DNA from: Gadus chalcogrammus
Lineage: Eukaryota > Chordata > Actinopteri > Gadiformes > Gadidae
Direction of reading: 5' to 3'
Length of the DNA stretch: 64,000 nucleotides
Assembly: GCF_026213295.1 (NCBI RefSeq)
Contig: NC_079425.1
Location: forward strand, 27,818,924-27,882,923
Shown: positions 35,457 to 48,513 of the stretch, piece by piece
Layout: each line of letters starts with the position of its first letter
How positions within the stretch are numbered: the stretch's first letter is position 1
Program-made: the position numbers and the translations under genes
The notes under the pieces: generated by a model
Databases searched by the model: none
What the model saw: the letters and a program-made list of their open reading frames with translations, nothing else
Told to the model about the DNA's origin: nothing

Positions 35457-35689
35457 GGTACTTAAGTTATTCATTAGTACTTAAGTATAAGTTATTCATT
35501 AGTTATTTATTAATTGTTAAATATGAACCTTCCTGTAAAAAGGAGGGTTACGTAACTAGACTAAACTTATTAACCTATTGGTTAATAATAAAATATATAA
35601 TAAATAACCAAATCTTTTTTTGTCTCTTTAGCATCATGCAACAACTATTTAAAACAGTTACAGGATAAACCAAGATTATCAGAAGACAG

Positions 35690-36550
35690 ACTAATAGATT
35701 AGCCTATTAGACTGACATTAAAAATTATTTACAAAATCTAGAAAGATCACATTGTCAAAATACTCAGCTATGTTCAAGGTGAATCATTTCATTTATTTCT
35801 ACGCCGATAGTCAGTTCCATCAATACGCGGTTATTCAAAGCTCAAGTGCTGGCCTTTGAAAGCAGAAGAAGTTACTCCTCTCAACATAGCTTCTAGCTTG
35901 CTTGCATTTCTCAGAGAGAGAAGACACCATCATCGGTTTTCCCATCCATCCACAGCCACCGGCCAGCCAGCAAACGTATACCGATCCACACCTCATCTGT
36001 CTGGGCCTCACGAACGATGCTCTGAGCATAAGCTCACTCGTCTTCGGTGTCAATCAAACATTGGATGATTGTAGAAGCTACGGGACACTTTGAGAGCCCT
36101 GCAGTGGTCAAGAGCTCCCTCCCATGTCTTGTTCTGCTTCACTAAAACCAGTTTATCCATCTGACAAGTAGCTGGATGTTTGGAAGAACAGTCGTCATCA
36201 ACCAGCGTTCGTCTGTTATGAACAACAGCACATTGGTTTTTGTCTTAAGATGTGGAAGGAGCGATGCGGAAGGTGTTGGCTGTCCCATCGACCCACTTCC
36301 ACTCATCGCTCTCATCCCTATGAAGACCAATCCAGCATTAATCCCACAAAACACCTGAATCTTCTACCCAATTATAAGGAGGAGATTTTAAATAATGATT
36401 ATTTACATTGCGGAAGATGTTGATATCAACTTTAGCAGAGAGGCTTCCACATGAGAAGGTCGGCTGATGGAAAGTGTGAGAATGAAGAAGAGGATCAGGA
36501 ATTTAAATGAGGAACATAAATGTATTCCTCATGATTCTTCTTCAGTTTTA
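35690..36550 (-). pseudogene. Two-domain C-type lectin pseudogene
   Basis: A full-length but decayed duplicate of the lectin at 60,408-61,238. The end of the second domain is clear at 35,850-36,060 (CKQARSYVERSNFFCFQRP). A short segment containing two of the domain's cysteines is missing before it, and the preceding part lies in another frame. The middle (36,090-36,360) retains VLVKQNKTWEGALDHCRAL but the first domain has stops. The 5' end has an ATG near 36,535 followed by an in-frame TAA nine codons later. Homology continues into the 3' flank (35,690-35,850) and the 5' flank, so the copy arose by DNA duplication and not by retroposition. Confidence 0.88.
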
Positions 36551-36660
36551 AAGGTAGAGTGGTCTGACTTCCTCTCTTCTGATGAGGGCTGCTTGTCCAC
36601 ACAATACAAACCAAATGTGTTTGTCACCATCCACTGCTATCTCTAGCTATCTCTAATAGT

Positions 36661-36807
<147 letters not shown>

Positions 36808-37329
36808 ATTATCCTTTAGCTCCTCTGTGAATATTTGACTTGCTAGTCAGAGGGGTGAGTCAAATGTAAGGTTCTAGGGGATTAGCATATAGTGAGCTAA
36901 ATCCATTCCTGGGGAGATTGACTTCACACCTAGGTTCTGACATGCTAAATAAAATAAACCCTGGAAAATAAATAAAATATCACTGTTGGACCCAAGGGGA
37001 CATCAACGACTTCTGAGTACTCAGAGACAAAAAAAACAACAACAAAGTAAAGTAAAATTATTACGATAAACCCAGCATGAAAACAATTTAAATTACTTTA
37101 CAATAAGGGTACATTAATTAACATTAGTTAATGCAGGTTAGGGCTAGGTTTTCTAGTTTAGTTCTTGTTAGTTGAAGTGACTTGTTGGACTGGTGCACCA
37201 TCTCCAAACCTAGTTGTGTGTGAGTGTTAACCCTTACAATAAATAATGAATAAGTGAATACCTTAGCTACCATTAACAAAGTTAACATGTATCTGGGTTC
37301 CGTCTACCGAGAGATCAATTGGGTTGTTG
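36808..37329. other. Intergenic sequence, no gene recognised
   Basis: AT-rich sequence with no recognised feature. Confidence 0.4.
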
Positions 37330-37420
37330 GTAAATAGATACTTCATGATCTTTCTACAGATTCAAAGGTGGAGAGGTCTGATCTCCTCTGACAAAGGCTG
37401 CTTTTCCTGAAAAGACTTTC
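37330..37420 (-). pseudogene. C-type lectin 5' leader fragment
   Basis: The plus-strand segment gattcaaaggtggagaggtc and gatctcctctgacaaaggctg matches the 5' untranslated leader of the intact lectin (about 61250-61300). The coding part is missing. It is a small remnant of another duplicate. Confidence 0.65.
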
Positions 37421-37829
37421 ATTTCAAGAGGGTTCAATTAGTTTTTCTTTCAATAGGGAACTGGAATATTGATTGTGCTGTTTCCCAAATAACTAAAACA
37501 ATTCCAATGGTGTGTCTATTAATATCAAACACAAGCGTTTGACCTTGAGAGTAACACCCACCCAAAGATTCTATAAAAAATTCAAAATAAATGCAAAATA
37601 AAACAGACATAAAATATCTAAATTTGGATACAAGGGCAGATTGAGAGAAACTAACCAACACAAACTAAACCAACGTGTGTAGTGAGAAATAAATAAGGCA
37701 TGAGCCAACAGTGGTTCAACTCCAAAATTAGAAATGGTGTAAAAAGTAATGAGGCTGAAGATACTGGTTCACAATGTAAATTAGGTGATGTTTTTCTCTT
37801 CCTGAATTGTACAGAAATGGGATGTGTGC
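37421..37829. other. Unique sequence left of the palindrome
   Basis: No gene recognised. Homology between the palindrome arms stops at about 37,830. Confidence 0.4.
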
Positions 37830-39109
37830 ATTTGTCGTGTCACTAAGCACGACTTCCAAACTAAGGTTCTGTCCGGGAGCGTTCTCCCTAATGTCCCTTA
37901 AGGAGCTCCGTACAGAGCATTTATTGTTAAAAAATTGTCTGTGATAACTAAAAATATGACAGCTTTTGGCCACCCGTTTCTACTTAAACTTGTCTGTGAA
38001 CAATATGACAGCTTTAGGCCACCCGTTTCTACTTTCACCTTTGATTCTGAGAAATTGTGACAATTCACGGATACATTGCACTGCTCTGTAGGCAAACCCC
38101 GAAGGAAAAAAGGGTAGCTGCTTCATCTGTTCTTTTTAGAATTGTATGTCTTGATGTTTTGATCTAGCCATAGATCTATTGTCTTGTTTTTGGCTAAGTG
38201 AATGGAAGTCCGCGTCGATGCCTTGCAAGTCCAGTGTCGCGAGCGGACGTTGCCATGACATCTAGAAATGATACCGTATTTAATGGGTTATCATTAATAT
38301 TGATGTGTAGGGGTTGATTATAACTCATGAATAATATTGTTTATACCACAGTCTGGGGGAATACTCGTATTCTGATTGGCTGCAGGGTGTGTATTAACTC
38401 CTGATATAGGCCTACAGACACCTGCTAAGTAGTTCCAGTCAGTGTTTAGATTCTCTGCCCGAGCCCGAGCCCGACCCGACCCGACCCGACCCGGCCCGCG
38501 GGTCAGGTCGGTATTTCCCACCACTCTTCCCGGGCCGGGCCTTTGATCGAGCGTTTTTATTTTTATTTTATCATTGGTTTATTGGCCTAATCTGAGGAGA
38601 ATTAAAAAAAATGTTGGGTTGAAATCGGGCTCGGTCTCATAATTACAATTAATCTGTCGGGGCGGGCCGGGCTCGGACAGAACGTGCACGGGCTCGGGCT
38701 TGATTTTCTTTATTAATCGAATGGGAAATGCAATAGGCCTATTTTAGGACCGAATCACCGTTAAACTTGTTTCTAATAACATTTCTAGCGAGAAAAATAC
38801 TTTTTACTTGCATAATCTTTAGTCAGTGATTACGTCTGATCTTTAGTTATATAGTTATTAGGAAGATTTTATCGGCTCGCTCCCATGTTTCAACGACGTC
38901 AGGTTGCTAGGGACGCTGCTTTCGCTAAACTAGCAGCTCACGTGTTTTCTGCGTTTGTGTTATTAAACCGTTACTGTTTCTAACAATGATATCATCTTGT
39001 TAGAAACACGTATATCTGAGAGCCAACCCAGTCGCCAAAAGCATACCTCGACAGTGTACGTTTTCTTGAACACTGGATTACGTCGCATTTCAACATAAAA
39101 TAGCGTGTT

Positions 39110-39470
<361 letters not shown>

Positions 39471-40140
39471 TGGCAGAATAAAGAATAAATTCATGCATTA
39501 TCATTCAACTTGAACATGTGTTTTTACAGTATAGCGTGGTGGAGGGATGACTTATGTTGGCCAACCCGGAGGGGAGCGTCGCCCTGGTTTCCCTTGACAA
39601 AAATCCAACGGGTTTTTCCATTGGATTTTGGATTATTGCAGAAAAATTAGCATCTTTGAAGCACCTCCTCAAAAACTGAAAATAAATAAAAATATCTGTG
39701 CTCCAAAGAACGAAATGTAAACCAATGCATTCTGAATGGGAGTGTTTCTCAGATTTTTCCATGCTACACAGAACGAAATGTAAACCCATGCAAATAAAGA
39801 CTTCATGTTCTTAATGATTTAAATATCATTAATCTCCTGAGTGTGTAGGGTGGTATTCTATTTTTTTCAACGGGGCTGCATCCAGTCACTTGACCGTCAT
39901 GCTTGCTATGGTGGTTGCTTTCGACCGCCCCCTCTAATCCTTACATGGTTCTAAAAACCACGCGGCAAAGGAGCTGCCGTCAATTGTGTTGTTTTTGTCG
40001 TAAACTAGGGTCCGATGGTTAAAAAATAGACAGATATTCCAAGGTATCCTTAAAAGGCAGCTTGGGTGTTTTTATTTTCTGCAGTTTAGACTTCTTCTAT
40101 AACCTATTTTTGAAAGCAAAACACCAAGCTCATTGATTTA

Positions 40141-40768
<628 letters not shown>

Positions 40769-41519
40769 TTGATTTAACGAGGCAGGGTTATTTGACACAA
40801 TTTATTGAATAAATATTTATGAGAGGTCATTCCTTCTCCTGAGTTTGCTTCCTATATATGTCTAGTGTAAAACCCTACTGTCCACAAGCATCACCCCCCC
40901 TCCCCATATGGATTTGGAGAATTGTTGCCGCGTCCAAGTGGTGGAGGTATCATATATATGAAAGAGGGCATTCAATTATACTACAATGATCAATTAGGAG
41001 GCCGAAGCCCTAAAGGAAGTGATGCAATAGGTGACTGAGTCGACAACATTTAAGTAAGCTGGGGTCTCTTGTATATCAAAGTTCTTCCCAGACCTACACC
41101 GTAGCCATCCAACCTGCATATCTGAGAATCAGGCCTCTCTTTAATAATGACAAAAAGTTATGAGAGAAATACACATTAACTTTTTTTGTCTCATAAGCGC
41201 CGTGGTGCCGGCTCCTTTTGACCTTTTGACCCCAGACTTCTGGTGGAATAGCTGAATCAATTCATTAGTCAATCAGAAGTATGTAAACATCTTCCCGGTG
41301 GCGTAAGAGGGCGAACAAGGTGTCCTTCAACATCTACGCTTCCAGGCGATTGCAACGGTGCCATACATGAGCATATTCGAACATGTTTAATGGTAGTAAT
41401 TAGCTGTCGAAATTGGAGGCCTTAATCAATAATAAGCAGCTATTGATTTGCTTCCCGATTGAAATTTGTGACAAATGACATGTTATTTAGCATCTACACG
41501 TTGAGCTGAGTCCAATGAC

Positions 41520-41616
41520 ACCAAGCATGACACTCTAGCAAATGGTAACATGTATTTCACATGGTACACCTATGGTCTAGGATATGATATCGGTGTGGCA
41601 AGAGGGCGAGCTTGAT
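41520..41616. other. Central spacer of the palindrome
   Basis: About 97 bp between the innermost matching positions (ccaatga at 41513-41519 and tcattgg at 41617). No open frame or further perfect symmetry seen. The symmetry centre is at about 41,568. Confidence 0.8.
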
Positions 41617-41823
41617 CTCATTGGGCAGCTTAACGTGTAGATGCTAAATAACATGTAATTTGTCAAAAATCTCCATCGGGAAGCAAATCTATAGCTGGTC
41701 ATTATTGATAAAGGCCCTGTGGCACTGTTGCAATCGCCTCGAAACGTAGATGTCAAAGGACACTTTGTTTGCCCCGTTACGCCACCGGGAAGATATTTTC
41801 ATACTTCTAATGGATTGATTCAT

Positions 41824-42450
41824 ATTTTAAGGTTCTTTTAAAATATGATATCAAGACATTTATAGAATATTCCCATTCACATTATGATTCTTCATCATAA
41901 CTATCCGACCAAACATCCTTCACATTCACAGAGCGAAGATTAAGTCCAGGCCCCCCCTTCCTGCACTCGGGCTCCGACTGGGCCAAGTTTCGGGCAGGAA
42001 GGGCTCTCCCTTCCTGCCCACGGGGTCCGACCGGGCCAAGTTTCGGTGCGGGAGTCCCAGTTAGGCCATAGAATAAGGTATTCAAATTTCAGGGCGGTAG
42101 GACCTTCCTATCTCAAAAACTGTTATTCCACCACATTCTGAACCATTAGGTCTTGCAGGCAACACTTCTGAGGGGCTTTGTCCAAATGACAGTCCATTTG
42201 GGAAAACTTTTTTCCTCTAAGGGCTAGAACTCCAAATCTCGGATATGTCGTTCTCGGGGCCCCGGGAAATGTGTGTAAACATTTTAGTATCCCTAGCTAT
42301 CCCGAAAAGGCCGTAAAAGGGGCGTGACCTCCAACAGCACAGTAAATGTACATAAGACAGAGGTTAGTTTCTAGTCCCCATTTTTTGTGGGATGGATATG
42401 TACATTTGGGGCTTAAGGTGTGTAGACACAGCTGGCCTGTGGCCACGTTT
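41824..42450. repeat. Arm-internal block present only on the right
   Basis: The left arm joins the two flanks directly (about 41240-41270), so this block was deleted there or inserted here. It contains a direct repeat (gggccaagtttcgg near 41977 and 42033) with ccttcctgcc repeats, and no recognisable gene. No target duplication is apparent, which favours deletion from the left arm. Confidence 0.7.
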
Positions 42451-43263
42451 TTGAAGTCTGGGGTCAAAAGGTAAAAAGGAGCCGGCACCACACCGCATAT
42501 GAGATAACAAAAAGTTAATGTGTATTTCTCTCATAACTTTTTGTCACTATTAAAGAGAGGCCTCATTCTAATATATGCATGTTGGATGGCTAGGGTGTAG
42601 GTCTGGGAAGAACTTCAGGCCAAAATCATGCAAGCGAGCCGCTGGGTGCAGGTGCAACGAGATGGAGCACTTGCTGAGTCATTTCCTGTAGGGCTGGAGC
42701 CACAGGTTGAAGCATATGCGTCCTTTGAGACCCCCTTTGATATATAAGAGACCCCAGCTTACTTAAATGTTGTCGACTCAGTCACCTATTGCATCACTTC
42801 CTTTTAGGCTTCGGCCTCCTAATTGATCATTGTAGTATAATTGAATGCCCTCTTTCATATATATGATACCTCCACCACTGGGATGTGGCAACAATTCTCC
42901 AAATCCATATGGGGAGGGGGGGGTAATGCTTGTGGACAGTAGGGTTATACACTAGTCATAAATAGGAAGCAAACTCAGGAGAAGGAATGACCTCTCATAA
43001 ATATTTATTCAATAAATTGTTTCAAATAACCCTGCCTCGTTAAATCAATGAGCTTGGTGTTTTGCTTTCAAAAATAGGTTATAGAAGAAGTCTAAACTGC
43101 AGAAAATAAAAACATCCAAGCTGCCTTTTAAGGATACCTTTGAATATCTGTCTATTTTTTAACCATCGGACCCTAGTTTATGACAAAAACAACACAATTG
43201 ACGGCAGCTCCTTTGCCGCGTGGTTTTTAGAACCATGTGAGGATTAGAGGGGGCGGTCGATAG

Positions 43264-44729
43264 CAGTGGCGGCTGGTGGTTTTTAAAGTGAGGTTGGAAG
43301 GACTGCGCGCATGGTTGCCATTGGCCTGCTTGCACTGTCGGTGTATGGTGGCATAAGAATGTGAGACTCAAGTTGTTTCAGGGTGTTTTGGTGAACTACA
43401 AAATAGCAGGGAGGGAGTTATGTGAATAAAATGTATACAAAGCCACCAGTGGCAACACCGTAATTTGAGAAGGAAAGGATGCAAAGCATATTAGTCAAAT
43501 CAGGCCTACTATTGATTTGTAAAAGTAAATAAAAAATCTGGGCCTATCATTGGGCCTATTTTTGCCCTCACTGACTGAAGTTATTTAGCTATGTTTATTT
43601 TCAGTTACAATTGTTTTAAGAAAAGACTCAAGAACCAAAGTGATGCCATTTAAAATGCATCATGCTCTGAATCATTCACTAACACCCTTTCCACAATATC
43701 AAACAGAGCGGTCAGAGTAACAAACTAGTAAAAGAACAACAAGAACATTATTTCAAAACTATTTACATGGGCTGTAAGCCTAACTATTCAGATTGAGGGA
43801 CTTCATTTATAGATCAGGTCATCCTCCTTGCTGTTTGCGTTGCGAAGACAACATCAGTGAAACCATGAACAGCCCACGTTGGAGATTTGATATTATTCAT
43901 AAGCAAACAAGGCCAGCAATAAAGTCGATTGCTTGTAATGCTACCAGTAAGCCATGCGTACCTAGCAAACCATGTAGCACTCACAACACTGACGTTGCCA
44001 TTACTTCTGGTGACCTTGATTTTGGGAAGTGGTCTACCTCTTTCTTTGGTCGCTAACTTAGCACTGTAACTGAATGAATGGAATGATTTTTGTAATAAGA
44101 CGTTAACAATGTCCTCCATTTCCAATGTTTCCATTGTTCATTTAGGATCTCGCTATCGCAGATTTCACTTGCTCTGCGTCTCAACTGAGCACCGCGGCAA
44201 TGCAGACCGGGTTTGTTATCGATAGCGTTGCCAGATTGGGCAGATTTCCCGCCCAAAGATAATTGTCCCAGCCTAACATGGTTAAAAGTAGCCCAATTGG
44301 GTGGGAAATCGGACCAATCTGGCAACACTGCTCAACGTCCAGGGATCCTGCTTATTGGTTCATAGCGCAGACGGATAGATTTCTGCGCGAATCAGACCCC
44401 TTAAGGTCCCACCCACACAGAGGAGGATTTTCCTCCTCTCTCCCATTGAAACCCATGTTATCCACCGGCCGCCTGTACTTTCGGGGAAATGAATGGGAGT
44501 CAACGGAGGCGGAGGGAGGACGTTCCTCCCTGAAGTAATTGTCAATAGGCGATAGGGGGTGCTAATGTCCCTTTACCCAGGGAAACGAACATTATATATT
44601 CAAAGGCAATAAAGTAGTCATATTTAAGGGCATTAATTCATTACAATAGTCTGGGCAATCTACATTTTTTATTCTCAACAATGTTAGGGAGGATATTCCT
44701 CCCTCTCCTCAATGGAGATGCCTCCACTG
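43264..44729 (-). mobile_element. hAT transposon in the right arm, perfect 8-bp TSD
   Basis: Termini CAGTGGCGGC and GCCTCCACTG are inverted repeats with one mismatch. The target duplication is GTCGATAG (43256-43263 and 44730-44737). The left arm has the uninterrupted site with one base changed (ggtcgaaagcaacc), and so does the fragment near 27887. A minus-strand frame at 43814-44134 has an N-terminal zinc-finger-like segment (ATWFARYAWLTG, then YCWPCLL), as in ZMYM1-like hAT transposases. The remainder of the transposase is gone, so it is non-autonomous. Confidence 0.92.
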
Positions 44730-45172
44730 GTCGATAGCAACCACCATAGCAACCATGACGGTCAAGTGACTGGATGCAGCCCCGTTGAAAAAAATTGAAT
44801 ACCACCCTACACACTCAGGAGGTAAATGATATTTAAATCATTATGAACATGAAGTCTTTATTTGCATGGGTTTACATTTCGTCCTGTGTAGCATGGAATA
44901 ATCTGAGAAACGCTCCCATTCAGAATGCATTGGTTTACATTTCGTTCTTTGGAGCACAGATATTTGTATTTATTTATTTATTTTCAGTTTTTGAGGAGGT
45001 GCATCAAAGGTGCTAATATGGATGGAAAAACCCGTTGGCTTTTTGTCAAGGGAAACCAGGGCGACGCTCACTTCCGGGTTGGCCAACATACGTCATCCCT
45101 CCACCACGCTATACTGTAAAAACACATGTTCAAGTTGAATGATAATGCATGAATTTATTCTTTATTCTGCCA

Positions 45173-45306
<134 letters not shown>

Positions 45307-46403
45307 TAACACGCTATTTTGTGTTGAAATGCGACGTAATCCAGTGTTCACGAAAACGTACACTGTCAACGTATGCTTGCGAGCATGCGAGCGAGCCGAT
45401 AAAAGCTTCCTAATAACTATATAACTAAAGATCACACGTAATCACTGACTAAAGATTATGCAAGTAAAAAGTATATTTCTCGCTAGAAATGTTATTAGAA
45501 ACAAGTTTAACAGTGATTCGGTCCTAAAATAGGCCTATTGCATTTCCCATTCGATTAATAAAGAAAATCAAGCCCGAGCCCGTGCACTTTCTGTCCGAGC
45601 CCGGCCCGCCCCGACAGATTAACTGTAATTATGAGCCCGAGCCCGATTTCAACCCACATTTTTTTTTTCATTCTCCTCAGATTAGGCCAATAAACCAATG
45701 ATAAAATAAAAAGAAAAACGCTTGATCAAAGGCCCGGCCCGAGGATAGTGGCGGGAAATATCGGCCCGACCCGGCCCATGGGTCGGGTCGGGTCGGGCTC
45801 GGGCTCGGGCAGAGAATCTAAACACTGACTGGAACTACTTAGCAGGTTTCTGTAGGCCTATATCAGGAGTTAATACACACACAGCCAATCAGAATACGAG
45901 TATTCCCCCAGACTGTGGTATAAACAATATTATTCACGAGTTATAATCAACCGCTACACATCAATATTAATGATAACCCATTAAATACGGTATGATTTCT
46001 AGATGTCATGGCAACGTCTGCTCGCGACACTGGACTTGCGAGGCATTGACGCGGACTTCCATTCACATAGCCAAAAACAAGACAATAGATTTATGGCTAG
46101 ATCAAAACATCAAGACATACAATTCTAAAAATAACAGATGAAGCAGCTACCCTTTTTTCCTTCACGGTTTGCCTACAGAGCAGCGCACCTGCATTTAATA
46201 TATCCGTGAATTGTCACAATTTCTCAGAATCAAAGGTGAAAGTAGAACGGGTGGCCTAAAGGTGTCATATTGTTCACAGACAAGTTTAAGTAGAAACGGG
46301 TGGCCAAAAGATGTCATATTGTTAGTTATCACAGACAATTTTTAACAATAAATGTTCTGTACGGAACCTTAGTTTGGAAGTCGTGCTTAGTGACACGACA
46401 AAT

Positions 46404-46530
46404 ACTTCCAATTGAAATACATGGGTTTGAAATTTATGCTTTTTGACACGAAATTTTCGAAAATACGTGTCCCTGATCACGTTTCAATAGATTAAATAAC
46501 GTGACAGTGTCACGTATTTTCGTGAGACCG
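46404..46530. repeat. Outer terminus of the right arm, TIR-like
   Basis: This segment has no counterpart in the left arm. It contains gatcacgtttcaatagatt and gtgacagtgtcacgtattttc ending cgtgagac. The same blocks end the element at 48514-50008 (gtgacactgtcacgtatttc...gagactg). It therefore looks like the terminal inverted repeat of the same family. Confidence 0.68.
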
Positions 46531-46558
46531 TGTTGGTGCATGAGGTGATGAGTTCCCA

Positions 46559-47394
46559 CACTGTAAAAACGAAAACTTAAAATTGTTGTTCTCATTATGA
46601 TTTCTGAGTAAAATGAATATAAAACATTAAGTATTCATGTCAACTGTGCAATGCAATTTAGTCCAATCAACAATGTTGAGTTTTGGGTCAAGAGTTGGGC
46701 TCACTGTAGTCTCTTTGTTAGCAAGACACACGGGTTTAAGTCAGACTCTGTCTGAGGCTGGGCCAACTACGGTGCACACACGCATTTCGTCTGGGTATTC
46801 GTGATGCCGGTTGGGAAAAAGGGGTTTATTGCCTTTTGTCAATTTGTTTCTGTTAGGTTAAGTTGGGTTAACGGGTTTGGGGTCTTTATTGTTTGTGTGT
46901 TGTTTATTGTGCGTAGTGTTGCCGCCACCGTTACCGAGACTTGCAACTTGTTGGTTGGGTGTGCGGTGCGCTGTGTGTTGCGGGTGTGTGTTAATTAAAG
47001 GCAGCTCTCGGGATTGGCGGTGTATGAGGCACGACAGTTGCGTCACCGTTGAACCTGGGCTCCCGTCTCGTGCAGAACAAGTTTGACCATAATGTCAAAC
47101 TTGTTCTGCTACATGTTGCTTGTTCTATTGCTGTCTGGCATTCAGAAATTTAAAATGGAAGTTTCAAATTATATATATATATTATTATATATATAATATT
47201 AAGTTAACACCCCTGACTTATTTTTTTGAGTTTGTAAAATATAAAAATCTTAGTTGGTATAACTCTAACTTTCAAGTTTGTCTAAAGAAGAAAATGACCC
47301 TTTGGATGGGCTCAAAACTCAAAAATGTATTGCAGTAAGTTGCCTTGCAATTTTGAGTTTGCTCAACTATTATTTTTTACAGTGCAGACTGCTG
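46559..47394. mobile_element. TIR-bearing repeat (CACTGTAAAAA termini), unclassified
   Basis: Ends CACTGTAAAAAC and TTTTTTACAGTG are imperfect inverted repeats. Subterminal stretches with caa/ttg, aacttaaaattg and gcaattttgagttt are also roughly complementary. No transposase. The flanking bases do not give a clear target duplication, so superfamily is open. Confidence 0.55.
47072..47109. repeat. Perfect 16-bp hairpin, 6-nt loop
   Basis: Arms GCAGAACAAGTTTGAC (47072-47087) and its exact complement (47094-47109) with loop cataat. Confidence 0.95.
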
Positions 47395-47614
47395 CCACTC
47401 TATTCCTCTGGAGCAGAAGACTTCATGTAATCACTGTAGCAAGTGTTGATTATTTCGTGGCTCAAACCCACAGTTTAATACTCAAAAATACGAGAGGAAG
47501 AGAAGGACTAGGGTGAAATGTTCAAGGCTTTATTGTAACTGCACAGAGTAAAAACCTGAGCTGGTTTGCAAAGGACTCCCGAGCGCGGCCGGAGCTCCGA
47601 GAGATAACCTCTAA
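47395..47614. other. Unique sequence around the Harbinger MITE
   Basis: No gene recognised. An aaggctttattg motif near 47525 suggests a transposon or LTR 3' end, not otherwise supported. Confidence 0.35.
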
Positions 47615-48237
47615 GGGGCTGTGTCCACCAAAAGCCTTTTTAAAAGGCTGAGCGCTCCGTGCACTGCTTTCAACGCGTTTGTGCGCGCCGCTCAAAAAAG
47701 GCGCACGGAGCGTTTTTCGTTTACGTCATTAATACGCATCATCGCTTGTATCCATAGATATACAGCTTCTATCTGTTGGCTCCATCGTCTGGCATCTCCC
47801 TCTGCGCCTGTCGTGGTTGCCCGGAGGAGAGTGTGGGTCCACAGCATTAATCGTGGCAGGAGGCAGTACGGGGAATACCACCTTTAACGTGAGGTCGTAC
47901 AGGACTGGACACTCACTCACAGCTGTTATTAAACTTTCGTCCGACATGTTTCAGTTTGTTTTCAGTTTGTGCTCTGTTGATACTTTTAGCCTTGCCTCCT
48001 CCTCGATTTTGATTGGTCGTTCGAAAAAAGCGCCGATGACGTGGAGCGCTTTTCTTCAAAAGTTCAACTGTTTTGAACTGGGGCGCGCGTCTAAAAGCGC
48101 GAGGCGCGAGGCGCTTTTAACGTTTACCCGCCCCGGGCAGCTTTTTAAAAGGCGCGCTGCTTGCGCGTCCTGCCATAGAGAATGCATTGCAGACAGGCGC
48201 TCCGCCTTTTAAAAAGGCTTTTGGTGGACACGGCCCC
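47615..48237. mobile_element. PIF/Harbinger-type MITE with TAA duplication
   Basis: Long inverted termini: GGGGCTGTGTCCACCAAAAG at the left and its near-exact complement at the right, extending over about 36 bp with one or two mismatches. The perfect 3-bp duplication TAA (47612-47614 and 48238-48240) fits the TWA target of PIF/Harbinger. The 623-bp interior is GC-rich with gcgctttt/aaaagcgc motifs and has no transposase. The open frame through it is not a gene. Confidence 0.88.
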
Positions 48238-48513
48238 TAAGTGTGTGACCATCCTGGCTTATCACAGTGCTCTAAACTACGGGCCCTCCCCGTTCCTCTT
48301 TAACATTTATCTTCCCGCCCCCAGCACACACAGTACATTCTATACAGTAATTCAGCATGAATTCCTTACAAAAGGTTTACATATTAAACATTGTATTACA
48401 TGAAGTTACAGATTACATATTACAGTTATATGAACTGAGGTCTTTGATCCATTCATCGCCTTGTTTATTAACCTGATCTAAAACCGCCATGACTTACTAC
48501 ACGTGTTTCAACC
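48238..48513. other. Unique sequence, no feature recognised
   Basis: No gene recognised between the MITE and the next TIR element. Confidence 0.35.

Noticed and set aside
35690..36550. The lectin pseudogene as a processed retrocopy
   Set aside because: Homology extends into both flanks, no poly-A tail or target duplication is seen, and the intact copy is also without introns.
47817..48212. A 131-codon frame at 47.8-48.2 kb
   Set aside because: It lies within a non-coding MITE and reads into its terminal inverted repeat.
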